Positions 36,301-44,999 are shown, counted from the stretch's first letter. The stretch: DNA of 64,000 nucleotides from JASDSY01 sp041441465 (GCA_041441465.1 JASDSY010000018.1:1-64000); one strand, 5' to 3'. The notes: generated from the letters alone by a model not told the origin. Numbers and translations are program-made.

Positions 36301-39300
36301 TAAAGGTATTTATACTTCTTCAATAATAAATATTGGAACGCATATTAAGAACCTGGGAAAAATTTCATGGTCAGATGATACAGCCACTAAAAAAGCTACA
36401 AAAGTTACTTATTATACTAGAACTTGCGGTGACGATGGTTATGGAAATCCTGATGTCGGTGCGTGGTCTTCGTGGTCGCCTGCATATACTCAGCCTAACC
36501 AGGACATTTACGTTGATTTTGAAAAAACCGGCATAAGCCCTAATTTATTTGAAAATCAATATATCCAGTACAAAGCCGTAATGCTGACAAGAAACAAGAC
36601 TATAACCCCTAATTTAAGCAAGGTAAGCGTTGGATTCAAACGCGGCGGCGACAGTCCGGATACATTTGCGGATGTTGGCGGCGGCTTGCGCAAGAAAAAT
36701 ATCGAAGGATGGTATTTGACTCCGCCGAGATTGACGTTATCTGCTGATAAAGAAGCTAATACGTTCAGGGATTGGGCAAAATTACCGCCTGCTGAAACAA
36801 TAGTCCAATCAAGTTCGGCTCTTGTATATGTGCCGTTTATAATTCCGCCGGTTGATATTGATAATACTGTTCAGTCGACTGGTGTTACAGTTGCAGTGCC
36901 GGGCGGCACAAGGCCTACGCCGCCTGAGGAAGGTTATAAATCGCTTTACTACTATAGTATAGACTTCTTCGGCAACGCCGAACCTGAAAAAACGGTTGAA
37001 ATTTATTTAGACACGATTCCGCCTAAGATACCGTTATTTAACGTTACCGCTAAGGGTTATGTCATTAACTCTAAAAAAGCTTCATTAACAATTGACCTTT
37101 CCGGCGATAGTAACTTTGGAATAGATGATGCCGGCGGTTATGACATATTTGATATTGACTCGTCAGAAGAAAAGACTGTTTTCACTTTTGACGGAACTAA
37201 CGAATGCTTCTTTGTCGATACTTTAAGTGTCGGAATTACCGGCGGTACTATTGAAGTCGGGACGGGAGCTAATTCCGGTATGATAAAATTCAGGACGCCG
37301 ACAATGACATCTACTACTAACGGTATTGACAGAATGTCAATATCAAAAATTCTTGATAAAAAATTAAATACCAATTATTACAAAAAGATGTTCGTGAAGA
37401 TAAAAGGTGAAGGAAAAGACGCTACGGGGACTTCGCCGTCAATAACGGATTACAGGTTCCTGGCAAGAAGCTCAAAAACAGGCAAAACATACAGGCTGAA
37501 TCCATTCCGTGATATGATTCAATTAAAGCCGATAAATGTTGATACTTTTGAAGTTTGTATGTTATCGCTTCCAGCCAATGACGAGCTTGATATGATTACA
37601 GTAGAAATTCAGGATACTCAGGGGAGTATTTCTGACCCAGGTAAAAATATGGGTGTTTCCATTGATTGGATCGCATTTACGAAAGCTCCGCTTAATACGC
37701 CGTCACCGCTTCGTGAATTGACCGGTTCTAATAAGACTTTTACGCTTTCTAATATTTCTGATAATACGACGCACGAAGTAATTTTGGCAAGGTATGATAA
37801 GCATGGCAATTATGCAATTAATTCAAAAACTATAGTAACGCCTGACCGTACTGAGCCGCCTGCGCCGAGCGTTACGATGCAGCTTTCAGACGGCGGCGTT
37901 AATTCCGGCGACAGCATTGAAGTGGTATGCTTGTGGAATGGCGTAAAAGACGGCAATTCAAAGATGTATAGATATAACGTTGACGTATCTATAACGGATT
38001 CGCCAAATTCTGAAACATGGTACAGGCTGAATACGATTCCTTATTCATTCAGCGGAAGCGCGTTAAATGAAATTGTAAAAATCAAGATTAAGGATGCCGG
38101 CGGTAATATTATTGATAATAAATATTACTCTTCCGATTATTATGATATAAAGGAAAAGTATATTTTCTATATTGACAGCGGTACTGATGCTTCTAAGTGG
38201 GCTGATAAGTGGCGTTATGTAAATAAAGGTACTTATCTTGGCGACTATTTCTATAAACATGGTTTTACCAAGGTTTCGACTTATGCTGATTTATATAATA
38301 AGATGAATTCTATTGCCGGTACGGCTGGTAAATCCAAAGATACATTATTCATATTGCCTTATGGCGTTACGCCTAAAAATATATTTGATACATCGGCCGG
38401 AACTGAAAATGCCGTCGCTAAAAAATATTTAAATGCCGGCGGTACAATTGTATGGATCGGCGATTATCACTTAAATTATATATATGACAACGTCGGCAGT
38501 GTGACGGCTGTTTCGCCGGCTAATTACCTGACGGATAATTTGCTAAACGTAAAGGCGCAAAGAATATTGTCAGGTCCGCAGCTTGCAGGTTATACATCGC
38601 GTCTCGGCATTACATTGCAGCCTGAAATTACTGATTTTGGCGTAAGAATGACGGACGTAAGAGCGGCTTACACTTCGGACGGCATAAGGGCATATTCGTG
38701 GCTCGCTAACTATAACACACTTTATCCTAATAAAGGGTTCATGAGATATCTTACTAAAGTTATTGTCGATGGTATGGATTCAGATGCTTTAAAAGATATT
38801 TATAATGTTTCGACATTTGGTAATATTTTAGCTAAAAATTCAGGAGATGATTCGACATATGCTTATAATGCCAATATTGCCAGAGGTCCGTGCGGTTATT
38901 ACTATAAATTTAGAGTAACTGCAATCGATGCTGAAGGTAATATATCGTCATCCGGCGGTGTATCAAATATAATTAAGGCAAAAGATACAAAACGTCCGAC
39001 AGTCGATTTTGGTCACGGCGTGGATCCTGATTATTCAGTGCAAATTACTAAATCGCAACTTGCAACGGATATATGGTCGTTCTTTAACGTAAATGATCCG
39101 GAACCTTCTTCTGGAATCCAAAAGGCTGAATGGTACTTTGAAATTAAAGACGGAAAACAAACATGGGATTGGCCGGCAAATAAGGATTTCCAGACCATAG
39201 CCTATAAGAATGGCACTCTTACTGAAAATGTGACCTGTAACCGTGAAGTTGTAACTAAAGCGCCTTGGTATCCAACTCGCAATAAGTTTGTACGTTCAGG

Positions 39301-42241
39301 TGTTTATAGGGTATTTGTAAAAATTTATGACTATGATGGAAACTATAATGAATATGTAATGCAGAAATATAACGTAGTTGCATCAGATCCGTATAGGTTA
39401 GTTTTCGCTGACGTAAATTCATTGGTATTTGATACCAATGGAATACTTAAAGACTTTAAGCCTTATACGCGCGATACTAACTATCAGCCTCCTTATATTC
39501 GCGCGGGCTCGACTAAACGTTTTTATATAGTTTCAGCCGATAAGGATTATGATATTGTAACTATACCGACAGACAATAATTTTGTTAAGTTTACGACAGA
39601 TAATATATTGCAAAGTACACAAAGCAAGCCGGCATCTGTCAGGATATATTGGGGCAAGGAAGATTCGCCGGTTAAGAGTGATGAAAAAATATTAACCGAC
39701 TCTACTTCATTTTATACGTTCTATCCGGCGGCTATGGGCGTTACTTCATTATGGTCAAAGGGTTTTATAACTTTAGATTATTATGAAACGCGTGATGTCA
39801 ACACAGATGACGGCCGTCTTGATATGCAGGTATTGATAAGTTCGCCGACATTCTCTGTCGCGGCTATTGCTGATATGGAAATAAGACCTAACGTATTCGA
39901 CCATCTTAAATTTAACCAGTCAGAATATTCAATGAAAGCAGACGAAGGCGTCAAATTGATTTTTGACAGACGAGACGTTTATGACAACCTTGTTTATTCT
40001 CCGGCTGATACTGAGGCGGTAGCTATTGATTTCATTAATGAATCAAACAAAACTTACCCTTTGAACGGCGAATCTTGGGTTGCGGATAGAACGCAGTATG
40101 AAGTTGTCGTTGGGTCAAATCAATTTTACTGGGCTTCCAGCTCAGGTAATGACTCGGTTAAACAGCCCGGCGATAAAGGCTGGTATCCTTGGGAATTCGC
40201 TGCGGGCGAAACCGCTTCCGTAGCTACGGCTCTTGGTACTTCAGCAGATTTTACTGACGGCTTGCCGTTTAAAATTAATAACGCACAGTATAAGATAACT
40301 AACACTGCGCCTGTTATGTATAGCTCTTCGAGCGGAAAAATCGAAACTATCCAAAAACTCGGTTTTTATAATGAACACCAGATCATTATAAAACAAAGGA
40401 GCGCTTCGATATACTATAATGATACTTTGGCAGGCGACACGGAAATTACAGGTTATGTTTATGGCTATGACAGCGTTGAAGTCAAATTTAAGGTGCCGAA
40501 ACAGACACAAAAGCTTAAAATAAGCGTTTTGCCTTCGACCGCGCCGGGTAATTTGCGGTTAACCTATGACAATACTTATAAGGCTATCGGCGGATTTACA
40601 GCTATGCCGCCGCATATTCCACAGGCGGGTTTATTTAATAAATATATGGTTGACGCTACTGACCGCTGGGGCAACACAATGACGGACATCAAGGATTTCC
40701 AGGCTTCGTTAAGTGCTTATCCTAAAAATCAGGATATGGTTAATAGAATGAGTATTGCTTATGACGATAAACAGAAATCAGCTTATAATTTTTATGATGT
40801 CCAGGGCGAACCTATAAGTTCACTTAAAGTTGTAAATGGAAGTACGGAATTTTATTACCAGGACATGGTTGCGTCAAATAATCTTACAACCGATAGAAAA
40901 TATAATAAAAATAATCATACTCAAATGGTAATACAACTCAAGGATAACCGAATTGTATCCGGTTTTGCGATGGCGACTATCGAAGTTATGCTTACCGCGA
41001 ATAAGTCTGATTATGGCCAATATTATCTTGATATAATCGATGAGGCTAAAAATGCTTTAAACCGTCTTGAAGCGGATAATCCTGAAAAAATTACGATTAA
41101 TATGATGGATAAATATGGCAACACTTGTGATCATCTTGGTGCCGGAACCGATACAGTCGGCCTTATAAAAGCAGCATCGCCTTCAATTGAGATAAAACAA
41201 GACGGCGAATATGTTCCGATTGCCGGAAGCGATCTTGGAATGGAAAGAACAGCGCATATTGATGAATTTGGTAATCTTATGCCTAATGGCTTTTCGGAAG
41301 GCGTTTATTATCATGATTTAAAATTCGGAACTAATGGTGTTATTTTAAGGCTTAATTATATCGCTGATCTGGTTGATAAGGTAAATCCAGGCGATATAAT
41401 GTATCATCCGCAGGGAACTTTTGAAGTTTCGGTCGGCCTTGTCGAACCTAAACTCTGGGGCGGCACTAAGGAAATTTATTTCTACCAGGAATTGCCAAAA
41501 GAAATTATACATAATTACATTGATATGTATAAAAATAATCCGTCTAAGATTAAGGAAAAACATCCTGGTTTTGTGCTCTCAGGCTGGGTAAAAGTTGGTT
41601 CTGATTTGAATTTCGAAAAATATTGCGATAAGCCGGCGCATATGACGACGCATGCCGGCTGGGAAACCTGTACAAGCGAAGTATGTCTCAACCGTGTTGA
41701 ATTGGCTTTTGAGCAGTTTGAGCTTGACGGCACTACGCATAACACTACAAAGAATAAATTCGTAGTGAGCATGGATTTACTTGGAAATATATATAGTTAT
41801 CAGAGCAATAAAGCCGCAAGTAATGACATCGATCAGACTGGTTTTTACAGTATGGACCGTACTCCGGCCCGTTACCATCCTAAGTATAAAAATTTTATAA
41901 TAAAACCGGGAGAAACGATTTCGCAGACGGGTACTCGTGCCCGCAATTTGAACAGGTGGAGAAGAATATTCATTCACTTCTATCCGCCGGTTAATGATAA
42001 CGGTATTGACGGTCTTGCTAAAAATAAGCGTTACATCATTTATATGTATCCTAAAGATACTGTAATGAGCGGAGTGGAAGTATATTTTGACGGAATACAG
42101 ATGCAAAAATCAAAATATGTAACTAAATACACTTCCGATAAGACAATTATCGTCGGGCCGTTGAAAGATACCGATAATAGCGGTGTGTTAATGGATGTTA
42201 TCAGGCCGCTTAATGAGGAAATCCCATATCAGGCAAGATAA
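33350..42241 (+). CDS. Giant secreted multidomain protein, C-terminal part (joined residues about 8715-11677)
   Basis: This is the remainder of the giant gene. The frame is open from the first base after the gap. The only upstream start-like codon is TTG at 33368; it has no SD and lies in the duplicated overlap, so this is not a separate gene. Contents in order, in joined numbering: a fourth NHL block of about 12 blades (8778-9312); a BNR/sialidase-like propeller (about 9318-9691) with Asp-box-like 'STNGGDTF'; the sixth copy of the repeated beta-sandwich module (nt 36305-36655); FN3-like domains; an inserted alpha/beta segment (10315-10551) containing 'LFILPYGVTPKN' and 'YLNAGGTIVWIGD'; Ig-like beta domains; and a final jelly-roll-like region (about 11455-11677) with 'VYFDGIQMQKSKY'. 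No LPXTG, PEP-CTERM or other sorting tail is visible. The gene ends 37 bases before the pseudopilin-like gene. Confidence 0.9.
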   Translation, partial: SKPLLTLQIYGGAPNTQLEQIIHATRADFAKGKLKEVSVEKVGSKGNVRLRTDAEWGGLQKVENTIGSPNGIAYDGTYVYVADLITNKVYRLDASMSKITGNETANGLLGVPKAVATDGQFVYIADSSKNKILKMDLALKNLYAECDATMLAASGVIVNSPQSIAVDNKYVYFTDKNNQVVRLLKTLTFSKVIKDNIDGTHALSANMLLAADGTYLYVMDSINSKLFVLSQEMTFVSTFGSAGAGNENFNDPRGIACDGNYIYVTDNGNHRVVKLELDDNAAIVYKEQFMGSGAKDPGNVITEAALSEITGIATDGFYTYFCMPANKRMVLTGDVAKKVEWNKVAEYTGTINLPSAITFSGNYFFVASPGNNSVIMLDPELNYYKTSTAGLYTGPKDLFYSEQGLYVLDNSSISISSDEVTTRTLTKSIAGNGITGYDNSYILVTTASGITALNAFNLNTITGFTVTGLATALSNPAGITTDGNDVYVSDNGNNRVVKFKIVKTAVPNQLVYVSQYNVGITSPKGISISSDFVYVACAGSNKVVKLDKNLNYVASYPDTGTLNTPTGVYAYGQYCYIADRGSNKIYKTGINKFAGEIKVDDDTANAKTGHANSSMAILTSSEGVSTPVVFYSKGGSIYCSKSKDEDGTEFDTPTVLYGGDTFAVSFIGDKIYIAYVDNSYAVKFGMIDSTLNKSNFVDVSADKSDAPSITVDKDGIVYIAWIYKDGTNYSKVQYKKSKTAVKSIADVKADLFSENAKDFGNTQTNGNNYDISIAAEKGDADTGGKRIHAVWTYKDVTSGSKFVEYGNGDFTNLINRVSTLDTFKNDLYDPMPCVATGTGQQVHVAWAGEGIASDIKYKSSTNGGDTFESTRIINSTNTGYQKRPSITIGMDQYGKDVILVMWESGTNIGSNDEDVYFSKSSSGATFEPNYKVNNKISTGAQVRPSIVSTPDGLISFAAWTDYSKGLGNGDIYCARFTDVSIYSLKGIYTSSIINIGTHIKNLGKISWSDDTATKKATKVTYYTRTCGDDGYGNPDVGAWSSWSPAYTQPNQDIYVDFEKTGISPNLFENQYIQYKAVMLTRNKTITPNLSKVSVGFKRGGDSPDTFADVGGGLRKKNIEGWYLTPPRLTLSADKEANTFRDWAKLPPAETIVQSSSALVYVPFIIPPVDIDNTVQSTGVTVAVPGGTRPTPPEEGYKSLYYYSIDFFGNAEPEKTVEIYLDTIPPKIPLFNVTAKGYVINSKKASLTIDLSGDSNFGIDDAGGYDIFDIDSSEEKTVFTFDGTNECFFVDTLSVGITGGTIEVGTGANSGMIKFRTPTMTSTTNGIDRMSISKILDKKLNTNYYKKMFVKIKGEGKDATGTSPSITDYRFLARSSKTGKTYRLNPFRDMIQLKPINVDTFEVCMLSLPANDELDMITVEIQDTQGSISDPGKNMGVSIDWIAFTKAPLNTPSPLRELTGSNKTFTLSNISDNTTHEVILARYDKHGNYAINSKTIVTPDRTEPPAPSVTMQLSDGGVNSGDSIEVVCLWNGVKDGNSKMYRYNVDVSITDSPNSETWYRLNTIPYSFSGSALNEIVKIKIKDAGGNIIDNKYYSSDYYDIKEKYIFYIDSGTDASKWADKWRYVNKGTYLGDYFYKHGFTKVSTYADLYNKMNSIAGTAGKSKDTLFILPYGVTPKNIFDTSAGTENAVAKKYLNAGGTIVWIGDYHLNYIYDNVGSVTAVSPANYLTDNLLNVKAQRILSGPQLAGYTSRLGITLQPEITDFGVRMTDVRAAYTSDGIRAYSWLANYNTLYPNKGFMRYLTKVIVDGMDSDALKDIYNVSTFGNILAKNSGDDSTYAYNANIARGPCGYYYKFRVTAIDAEGNISSSGGVSNIIKAKDTKRPTVDFGHGVDPDYSVQITKSQLATDIWSFFNVNDPEPSSGIQKAEWYFEIKDGKQTWDWPANKDFQTIAYKNGTLTENVTCNREVVTKAPWYPTRNKFVRSGVYRVFVKIYDYDGNYNEYVMQKYNVVASDPYRLVFADVNSLVFDTNGILKDFKPYTRDTNYQPPYIRAGSTKRFYIVSADKDYDIVTIPTDNNFVKFTTDNILQSTQSKPASVRIYWGKEDSPVKSDEKILTDSTSFYTFYPAAMGVTSLWSKGFITLDYYETRDVNTDDGRLDMQVLISSPTFSVAAIADMEIRPNVFDHLKFNQSEYSMKADEGVKLIFDRRDVYDNLVYSPADTEAVAIDFINESNKTYPLNGESWVADRTQYEVVVGSNQFYWASSSGNDSVKQPGDKGWYPWEFAAGETASVATALGTSADFTDGLPFKINNAQYKITNTAPVMYSSSSGKIETIQKLGFYNEHQIIIKQRSASIYYNDTLAGDTEITGYVYGYDSVEVKFKVPKQTQKLKISVLPSTAPGNLRLTYDNTYKAIGGFTAMPPHIPQAGLFNKYMVDATDRWGNTMTDIKDFQASLSAYPKNQDMVNRMSIAYDDKQKSAYNFYDVQGEPISSLKVVNGSTEFYYQDMVASNNLTTDRKYNKNNHTQMVIQLKDNRIVSGFAMATIEVMLTANKSDYGQYYLDIIDEAKNALNRLEADNPEKITINMMDKYGNTCDHLGAGTDTVGLIKAASPSIEIKQDGEYVPIAGSDLGMERTAHIDEFGNLMPNGFSEGVYYHDLKFGTNGVILRLNYIADLVDKVNPGDIMYHPQGTFEVSVGLVEPKLWGGTKEIYFYQELPKEIIHNYIDMYKNNPSKIKEKHPGFVLSGWVKVGSDLNFEKYCDKPAHMTTHAGWETCTSEVCLNRVELAFEQFELDGTTHNTTKNKFVVSMDLLGNIYSYQSNKAASNDIDQTGFYSMDRTPARYHPKYKNFIIKPGETISQTGTRARNLNRWRRIFIHFYPPVNDNGIDGLAKNKRYIIYMYPKDTVMSGVEVYFDGIQMQKSKYVTKYTSDKTIIVGPLKDTDNSGVLMDVIRPLNEEIPYQAR
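33540..35140 (+). other. NHL-repeat block 4, about 12 blades
   Basis: Blades such as 'IGSPNGIAYDGTYVYVADL', 'FNDPRGIACDGNYIYVTDNG' and 'LSNPAGITTDGNDVYVSDNG' recur about twelve times, again fitting two six-bladed propellers. One or two blades are weak. Confidence 0.75.
35160..36290 (+). other. BNR/sialidase-like propeller segment
   Basis: Repeated 'PSITVDKDGIVYIAWIYKDG'-type strands and the Asp-box-like 'SSTNGGDTF' and 'SKSSSGATF' indicate a BNR fold. I do not see the arginine triad and nucleophilic tyrosine pattern of active sialidases, so a binding role is more likely than hydrolysis. Confidence 0.55.
38150..38870 (+). other. Alpha/beta insertion in the giant protein
   Basis: Between two halves of what looks like one FN3-type region, the sequence switches to alternating strands and helices ('KYIFYIDSGTDASKW', 'DTLFILPYGVTP', 'AKKYLNAGGTIVWIGDYH'). 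This resembles a class I glutamine amidotransferase or ThuA-like fold. A catalytic Cys at the nucleophile elbow is not evident. Fold assignment is tentative. Confidence 0.4.
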
Positions 42242-42278
42242 TTATCAAATATAATTAAAGGCGATTAAAGGTGATTTT

Positions 42279-42917
42279 ATGTTAAAAAAAATTACTTGTG
42301 ATAATAGAAAAAATAACAGACGCGGAATACTTTTATTTGGCATAATTGTTATTGTCGCGATATTAGGCATAATATATTTCAGGGGTTTTACTCTGCAGAG
42401 TACTGAAACGCGAAGGGTTCGCGAGCAGGAACTGGATTCGAAGTTGTCTCAAATGCGAAGGGCCTTAGATTCTGCGAAAAAAATTAATGATTTCAAAACT
42501 AAGTCGGATTTTGATAAATTGGATGAATCGACTCCGTCAGGCGAGATTCAAGAAAAACTTATTAAAAATTTAAGGGGAAGCGATTCGAAATCCGTCTATT
42601 TAAGGCAGGAATTTACGGCCCCTATGCTCGATGTCGATGCCGCCGAAAAATTAAATATAGGCTGGCGTGTAGCTGTTAATAGGGTAAATTCATCGAGTTT
42701 TGAGGGAGATAATTTTTTGAAAGTTTACCGTATAACGGAAGAAACAAATGTTTCCGAAGTTAATCAGTGGTGGTTCGGTACTACGACAGACGTAGGCCTA
42801 ATTTCAGTCACTTCCGTTTATGAGCCGCCGCCGGAGACCGACTATCCGGGGCAAACCGATAACTATGGAAATAAGGGGAAATACGGCCGGAATGTAGTGA
42901 GAATGACCGTGAGATAG
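42279..42917 (+). CDS. Pseudopilin-like protein (type IV pilin/T2SS family N-terminus)
   Basis: This 212-residue protein has a short basic leader (NRKNNRRG, cleavage expected after Gly16). A hydrophobic helix follows (ILLFGIIVIVAILGIIYF), then an amphipathic stretch (REQELDSKLSQMRRALDSAKK) that matches the start of major pseudopilins, which also have 'RAxxxELxxxLxxIRRAIDxY'. The C-terminal part contains 'NQWWFGTTTDVGLISV' and a Pro/Asp/Gly-rich end. The residue at +5, normally Glu, is Gly, as in some minor pseudopilins. It probably sits in the inner membrane or in a pilus-like fibre. It lies 37 bases after the giant gene with its own SD (AAAGGTGA), so it is very likely co-transcribed and may help export or display the giant protein. 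That role is inference. Confidence 0.7.
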   Translation: MLKKITCDNRKNNRRGILLFGIIVIVAILGIIYFRGFTLQSTETRRVREQELDSKLSQMRRALDSAKKINDFKTKSDFDKLDESTPSGEIQEKLIKNLRGSDSKSVYLRQEFTAPMLDVDAAEKLNIGWRVAVNRVNSSSFEGDNFLKVYRITEETNVSEVNQWWFGTTTDVGLISVTSVYEPPPETDYPGQTDNYGNKGKYGRNVVRMTVR

Positions 42918-43059
42918 CCATTCGCTTGATAATGGCGTAATTGTGATCTGGATAAAGTAATCGATAAATTACAGCTATTGAATGATTTCACGATATTTCT
43001 AACTCAACGCCTTATTAAAAATAATTCTAAAATATTACAGTATGAATTTTTAACCGTAG

Positions 43060-43108
43060 AAGGGGTGCTTTCCAAAATTAACTTTTGGCAGCCCCCCTTT
43101 TTATTTTT
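43060..43108 (+). terminator. Rho-independent terminator of the giant-gene operon
   Basis: A G-rich left arm (43060-43068) pairs with the C-rich arm starting near 43089. An inner CCAAAA/TTTTGG stem and a following T-rich tract complete it. The 42918-43203 stretch holds no other feature I can support. Confidence 0.75.
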
Positions 43109-43203
43109 AGATTATGTTTGCTATAATTATACTAAATTATAACTTGTTTGTTCGGCTTAAATTGATATTGTCAAGGTAATGAATTAATAAGGTTGTTAAT
43201 AAT

Positions 43204-43635
43204 ATGAGCGAAAAAGATTATACGAATGAGATTGAACTTATTGATATGCATTATGAGCATGATTCGATTTCTGACGAAGGGCAATTGCTTATAAAGGTTA
43301 AGCAAATTGATGATATTATTTTATGTAATGATGTCGAATGCGGTTCGCGTATTGAGTTTTTAAAGAAAAAAGAGAGTTATAAAGCATTTTTAATGACTTT
43401 TGCGATTATGGCTAAAGTTAATGAAGAACCTGGCGGAAAGAAAATTATTGAAAAAAACACTAATAAAAGTGTTTTAAAAATGCGCGGCGTAGTTTTGGAA
43501 AAATACGGTGAATGGTATATATGCGATGTCGGTTTTTATATATACGCCATGTGCGCTACAGCCGGCAGCAGTTTTAAACCTGGCGATTGGGTGAACTTAG
43601 CCGGCGGAGTGAGAGTCGAAATAGTTTTAGGATAA
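43204..43635 (+). CDS. Hypothetical 143-residue protein
   Basis: I do not recognise this family. The protein is soluble and acidic at the N-terminus, with no signal peptide or membrane segment. The predicted secondary structure is mostly beta: 'QLLIKVKQIDDIILCND', 'KMRGVVLEKYGEWYICDVGF', 'PGDWVNLAGGVRVEIVLG'. The end resembles a small OB- or SH3-like barrel in which a strand is followed by 'F.PGDWV.L.GGV.VE', as in nucleic-acid- or ligand-binding barrels, but that is only a shape impression. Two cysteines (LCNDVEC) are close together and a third and fourth (YICD, AMCA) are spread. The ATG follows AAGG at a long 11-base spacing. It stands alone between a terminator and the DUF3048 gene. Confidence 0.75.
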   Translation: MSEKDYTNEIELIDMHYEHDSISDEGQLLIKVKQIDDIILCNDVECGSRIEFLKKKESYKAFLMTFAIMAKVNEEPGGKKIIEKNTNKSVLKMRGVVLEKYGEWYICDVGFYIYAMCATAGSSFKPGDWVNLAGGVRVEIVLG

Positions 43636-43733
43636 AATATTTATTTATAAAAATATGGTATTGCAATATTGGGATAATTTTTGTTATAACTTAATTTAGA
43701 AGTAATAGTTATTTAGAAATGAAGGCGATATTT

Positions 43734-44999
43734 ATGAAAAAAAATGTTATTATAATGCATATTATGCTTGCATTTATTATATCATTTTATCTCAATGCTA
43801 ACGCTCAGGAACAGGATGCCCTTTCGGCACCGCAGGGTACTATAGAAGTAACAGTTGATTCGGTTGAAAGTGATTTAATAGAAAAAAATATTCCGCTTGA
43901 AAACGCTCAGCCGGCGGCTGCGGCTGATACGCAGGAACCTTCTGTCGGCGGGTTAAAACCGCTGCCGGTTGAAAATACAACGCCCGAAGTCAGCCCTAAT
44001 GATATAAAATTGGAAAGCAAAAATCCTAACGCCCAGGAAGTTTCGCATAACGCCGGCAGCCTTCCGCGCCCGGCGGCAATAATGATTGAAAATGAACCGC
44101 CCGCAAGGCCGCAGAGCGGATTATACGCAGCAAAAATATTATATGAAATTCAGGCCGAGGAAATTACAAGATTTATGGGAATTTATTATGATCTTGACCA
44201 GAATGTGGAAGTCGGCCCGATACGCAGTGCAAGGCATTATTTCGCTGACCTTTCTACTATGTATGACGGCGTTTATACACACGTCGGCGGCTCGCCTCAG
44301 GGGCTTCAGGAAATTAAAGACCGCGGCATTAATAATATTAACGCTATAAAAGGTGACAGAGGTTTTTATAGGACGAACGAAAGAAGGATACCTCATAACT
44401 TATATATAAAATTGCCTAACCTGAAAAAAGAAATTGCCAGGAAGAAGTATAATGCAACTACCGATGCAAAACTGCCGTTTAATTTCTGGGACTCTAAAAA
44501 AACAAGCGAAGAACTTGCGGCGGCAGGAATTAAAGGCGAAAAAATCAAAAAAATACATATACCTTATATGAAAAGTTACAGAGTTTCTTATGAATTTAAC
44601 GAAGCGGAAAATAAATATATAAGACTTTATAATGATAAGCCGTTTAAGGATTATCGTAATCAGACCGTGGTTAGCGCTGATAATGTCGTTGTAATGAGAT
44701 GTTATATGCATATTATCGATGAAAAAATGCGGCATGAAATGGATTTATATGAAGGCGGCACATGCGAAATTGGAATTGGCGGGCATTTTTTGGTGGGCAG
44801 CTGGGACCGTACCGATAAAAGCGGAATTATCAAATATTACGATGCCGATAAAAATGAAGTTAAATTTAATCCGGGAAATATAATCGTGCACGTAATACCG
44901 CCGAAACAAGCTGTAATTATTGATGATGTTAAAACGTATGCTTATGGCGTCGAAGCGGCCAGGCAGAAGAAAAATAAGAAAAAAAACGGCAATGATTAA
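43734..44999 (+). CDS. DUF3048 (YerB-like) secreted protein
   Basis: This is a member of the DUF3048 family (B. subtilis YerB lipoprotein is an example), whose biochemical role is not established. After a signal peptide (MKKNVIIMHIMLAFIISFYL, cleavage near NANAQ) there is a Pro/Glu-rich linker of about 80 residues. The family core follows: 'RPAAIMIENEPPARPQSGL', 'ILYEIQAEEITRFMGIYY', 'GPIRSARHYF', 'HVGGSPQG' and 'RIPHNLY', then the C-terminal subdomain ending 'NPGNIIVHVIPPK'. The signal peptide lacks a lipobox cysteine, so it is probably periplasmic rather than a lipoprotein. I prefer ATG 43734 to the in-frame ATG at 43719, because the purine-rich SD-like GAAGG (43721-43725) lies between them. 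Family members are usually encoded in Bacillota and Gram-positive-like genomes. Confidence 0.9.
   Translation: MKKNVIIMHIMLAFIISFYLNANAQEQDALSAPQGTIEVTVDSVESDLIEKNIPLENAQPAAAADTQEPSVGGLKPLPVENTTPEVSPNDIKLESKNPNAQEVSHNAGSLPRPAAIMIENEPPARPQSGLYAAKILYEIQAEEITRFMGIYYDLDQNVEVGPIRSARHYFADLSTMYDGVYTHVGGSPQGLQEIKDRGINNINAIKGDRGFYRTNERRIPHNLYIKLPNLKKEIARKKYNATTDAKLPFNFWDSKKTSEELAAAGIKGEKIKKIHIPYMKSYRVSYEFNEAENKYIRLYNDKPFKDYRNQTVVSADNVVVMRCYMHIIDEKMRHEMDLYEGGTCEIGIGGHFLVGSWDRTDKSGIIKYYDADKNEVKFNPGNIIVHVIPPKQAVIIDDVKTYAYGVEAARQKKNKKKNGND

Noticed and set aside
33368..42241. A separate gene starting at TTG 33368 for the right part of the giant ORF
   Set aside because: There is no SD, the codon lies inside the 55-base sequence repeated from the left flank, and the frame is already open before it. 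The left copy of the same codons is internal to the giant gene.
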